A stretch of 64,000 nt of DNA, from positions 62,001-126,000 of the forward strand of contig JADJCK010000011.1 of NCBI GenBank assembly GCA_016703265.1, given 5' to 3'. The position numbers and the translations under genes were made by a program. This document shows, one piece after another, positions 62,103-64,000 of this stretch (position 1 is its first letter; each line of letters opens with the position of its first letter). This DNA comes from a bacterium. GTDB taxonomy: Bacteria > Krumholzibacteriota > Krumholzibacteriia > LZORAL124-64-63. The notes beneath the pieces were generated by a model. That model did not search any database. It had not been told where the DNA came from and saw nothing but the letters and a program-made list of their open reading frames with translations.

Positions 62103-62939
62103 TCAGCGCAACACGGTGATGCGCTGCGTGATCTCGCGGCCCGGGTAGCTGAGCCGGGCCATGTAGACCCCCTGCGCCACCCGCTGGCCGTTCTCGTCCG
62201 TGCCGTCCCAGGCGGCGACGGTCGTTGCGCTCGACGTCAGCCCGTTGAACAGCTCGCGCACGCGGTAGCCGCGCAGGTCGAACAGCTCCAGGCGGGCGTT
62301 GCTGTCGGCCGGCAGCGCGAAGCGGAACTCGGTCTGCCCGTGCGTCGGGTTGGGTGACGGGGCCAGCACGATCCCCTTGTCCTCGGCCGGCGGCGTCGCC
62401 GCCGGGAAGGGATTCCAGGCGTATGTCGCGGTGGTGCCGGCGACGATGTCCGTGATGGTGACCTGCGAGAACGACAGGGTCATGTTCACGTCGAAGTAAC
62501 CCCCGGCCTCGACGAATCCGTAGCTGAGGGACGAGATGTGCGCATCGTCCAGCACGAGCCGGGTCAGCGCCATGGGCATCTTGGCGGTGGGGTCGTCGAT
62601 CAGGTCCACCGTGACGGACTGGAACGGCGTTCCGTTCGCCTGCGACTGGAACAGGCGCACCGTCGCCAGGTCCCAGGCCGCGGAAAGGGCCACGGCGCTG
62701 GGCTGTGCCGCGCCGGACGGCTGACCGTTCGCCCCGATGGGAACGGTGACGGAATGCTGCAGCGAGGACGTCTCGATCCAGCCCGCATAGCCGGGGATGG
62801 TCGATTCGCCGGCGATGGGGGTGCCGCCGGCATCGAGCACCCTCATGGCAATCTTCATGGCGGCCAGCGCCTGCCCGGGGAGTGCCAGGAGGGCGACGGC
62901 GAGGACGAGGCGGCTTAGGGATCGGATCGGGAAGCGCAT
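62103..62939 (-). CDS. Exported Hcp-like protein with FlgD-Ig sorting tail
   Basis: 278 residues. Signal peptide (SLSRLVLAVALLALPGQALA). Residues 28-165 look like an Hcp tube-protein fold: GGTPIAGESTIPGYAGWIETSSLQH, DLATVRLFQSQANGTPFQSVTVDLID, and YGFVEAGGYFDVNMTLSFSQVTITDI near the end. The remainder is the sorting tail (PSPNPTHGQTEFRFAL, LFDLRGYRVRELF, AWDGTDENGQRVAQGVY, RITVLR). Normal Hcp lacks both signal and tail. GGAG lies 5 bases before the ATG. The open frame to 63092 is not coding in style. No T6SS genes are near. Confidence 0.75.
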   Translation of the reverse strand: MRFPIRSLSRLVLAVALLALPGQALAAMKIAMRVLDAGGTPIAGESTIPGYAGWIETSSLQHSVTVPIGANGQPSGAAQPSAVALSAAWDLATVRLFQSQANGTPFQSVTVDLIDDPTAKMPMALTRLVLDDAHISSLSYGFVEAGGYFDVNMTLSFSQVTITDIVAGTTATYAWNPFPAATPPAEDKGIVLAPSPNPTHGQTEFRFALPADSNARLELFDLRGYRVRELFNGLTSSATTVAAWDGTDENGQRVAQGVYMARLSYPGREITQRITVLR

Positions 62940-62996
62940 GATGTCTCCAGGATTGCCAGGGGTTGTGGTTTTCGCGGCCGACCGGGGCGACCACCC

Positions 62997-63012
62997 AAAC
63001 AGGATATCATGA
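62997..63012 (-). promoter_or_regulatory. 16-base motif shared with 32726-32741
   Basis: The minus strand reads TCATGATATCCTGTTT, identical to the copy upstream of the diiron-protein gene. Here it is about 58 bases before the Hcp-like ATG. Confidence 0.4.
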
Positions 63013-63198
63013 ATCCTGTATAGCGCAGGCGTGATTCGCGGTGGATCTTGTCCGTGGGCAACCGCCCTTGGAAGTGCGCCGGTTGCCTGCACCCGCCCCC
63101 CTGTGCTACGGTGCCGTCCTCATCGATGGCGGGCCCTGCAACAGCGGGCGCCCGCCTCGTCGGATCTGAGGACCCCCGTCCCGCCGAGGTGCCAGCGC

Positions 63199-64000
63199 AT
63201 GGATTCGCGACCGGTGTCGCCACCCGACAACACCCGCGACAGCAAGATGCAATGGGGCACCCGCCTGGGCATCATCCTGGCGGTGGCCGGCTCGGCCGTC
63301 GGGCTCGGCAACTTCCTGCGCTTCCCGGGCAACGCCGCCGCCAACGGCGGCGGGGCGTTCATGATCCCCTACTTCATCTCGTTCCTGCTGCTCGGCATCC
63401 CCATCGGGTGGGCCGAGTGGGCCATGGGACGCTACGGCGGGCGCAAGGGCTTCCATTCGACGCCGGCCATCATGGGCGTCTGGGGCAAGGGCGCGTTCGC
63501 GCGCTACATGGGTGCCTTCGGCGTGCTGGTGCCGCTGGTCATCTACTTCTACTACGTGGTGATCGAGAGCTGGTGCCTGCGCTACGCCATTGCCTATGCG
63601 ACCGGCGGCATCGGCGTGGATCCGGGCGCGGCGGTCGCTGCGCAGGTCGAGGCCTCGAAGGCGTACTTCGGCGAGGTGGCGTTCTCGGGCTCGAACGGCG
63701 TGGTGGATGCGAACGGCGTCCACCCCAGCCTCTGGTTCTGGGTGGTCACGTTCGCGCTGAACGTCTGGTTCGTGTTCCGCGGCCTGAGCAAGGGCATCGA
63801 GAAATTCTGCCTCTGGGCGATGCCCACGATGGCCGTCTGCGCGCTGATCGTGCTGGGGCGCGTGCTGACCCTGCCCGCCGATCCCACGAACCCCGCCGAG
63901 CAGAACGTGCTGGCCGGGCTGAATTTCATGTGGAATCCCGATTTCAGCGTGCTGCGCAATCCCCAGACCTGGCTGGCCGCCTCCGGGCAGATCTTCTTCA
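63199..64000 (+). CDS. Sodium-dependent transporter of the neurotransmitter:sodium symporter family (cut by window edge)
   Basis: 267 residues visible from ATG 63199, open to the window end. WGTRLGIILAVAGSAVGLGNFLRFPGNAAANGGGAFMIPYFISFLLLGIPIGWAEWAMGR is the canonical first two helices of LeuT/NSS proteins, with the sodium-binding AVGLGN and substrate-contact residues. Later come YYVVIESWCLRYA and RGLSKGIEKF. It imports an amino acid or related solute with sodium. The full protein would be about 450-550 residues. Confidence 0.93.
   Translation, partial: MDSRPVSPPDNTRDSKMQWGTRLGIILAVAGSAVGLGNFLRFPGNAAANGGGAFMIPYFISFLLLGIPIGWAEWAMGRYGGRKGFHSTPAIMGVWGKGAFARYMGAFGVLVPLVIYFYYVVIESWCLRYAIAYATGGIGVDPGAAVAAQVEASKAYFGEVAFSGSNGVVDANGVHPSLWFWVVTFALNVWFVFRGLSKGIEKFCLWAMPTMAVCALIVLGRVLTLPADPTNPAEQNVLAGLNFMWNPDFSVLRNPQTWLAASGQIFF

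Overview
The window is very GC-rich and densely coded. I recognise about 45 protein genes, two of them cut by the window edges. I see no rRNA, tRNA, CRISPR array, transposase or phage gene. The best lineage clue is a shared C-terminal module in six large secreted proteins. It has an 'NPFNP' or 'PNPS' start, a 'YDxxGRxVR' strand, a 'WDGxDxxG' turn, and an end in 'SGVYxxRLxxxxxxxxRKMxLxR'. This FlgD-Ig/T9SS-like tail is typical of FCB-group candidate phyla such as Eiseniibacteriota or Krumholzibacteriota. Outer-membrane barrels, lipoproteins, MltF, PilT and a 19-haem cytochrome indicate a Gram-negative, motile, respiring bacterium. The phylum call is an inference.

Layout. (1) 1-14054, minus strand: one long run of overlapping or nearly touching genes. 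In transcription order these are a beta-helix surface protein, a gingipain-like C25 protein, PgsB/CapB, PgsC/CapC, a PgsW fused to an extra periplasmic domain, an outer-membrane barrel, a beta-propeller/FGE lipoprotein and a membrane acetyltransferase. This looks like a poly-gamma-glutamate (or related polyamide) envelope locus adapted to a two-membrane cell. (2) 14439-23986, plus strand: a second giant C25-like secreted protein with two frameshifts, then a five-gene operon (lipoprotein, hotdog thioesterase, TrmH-type methyltransferase, dGTPase, secreted protein). (3) 24096-34411: a secreted lysyl-endopeptidase-like protease, aconitase, a phosphoesterase divergent from a PLP enzyme, and a haem-oxygenase-like diiron protein. 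(4) 34460-43272, mostly minus strand: a baeRF protein, NfeD plus a frameshifted SPFH protein, a lipoprotein, the multihaem cytochrome c/b fusion, RsuA-type pseudouridine synthase, a cyclase and DUF503. (5) 43396-53729: a metalloprotease-like surface protein, an MltF/OMP/TauE operon, PilT with a DUF4388 regulator, an OMP and a DUF1684 lipoprotein. (6) 53877-64000: a GT-C-like membrane protein, MscS, a Tat-exported epimerase, a second GT-C protein, a double retropepsin-like protein, an Hcp-domain surface protein and the start of a sodium:neurotransmitter symporter.

Most notable: the PGA-type operon with its non-standard partners; a pair of long, nearly perfect hairpins sharing a conserved core, each placed a few bases after a stop codon (35827-35920 and 38226-38317); an Hcp-like fold with a signal peptide and the surface-sorting tail; and C25-like proteins lacking the usual catalytic His motif. 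Three genes carry single-base frameshifts, which may be assembly errors in a draft genome rather than decay.
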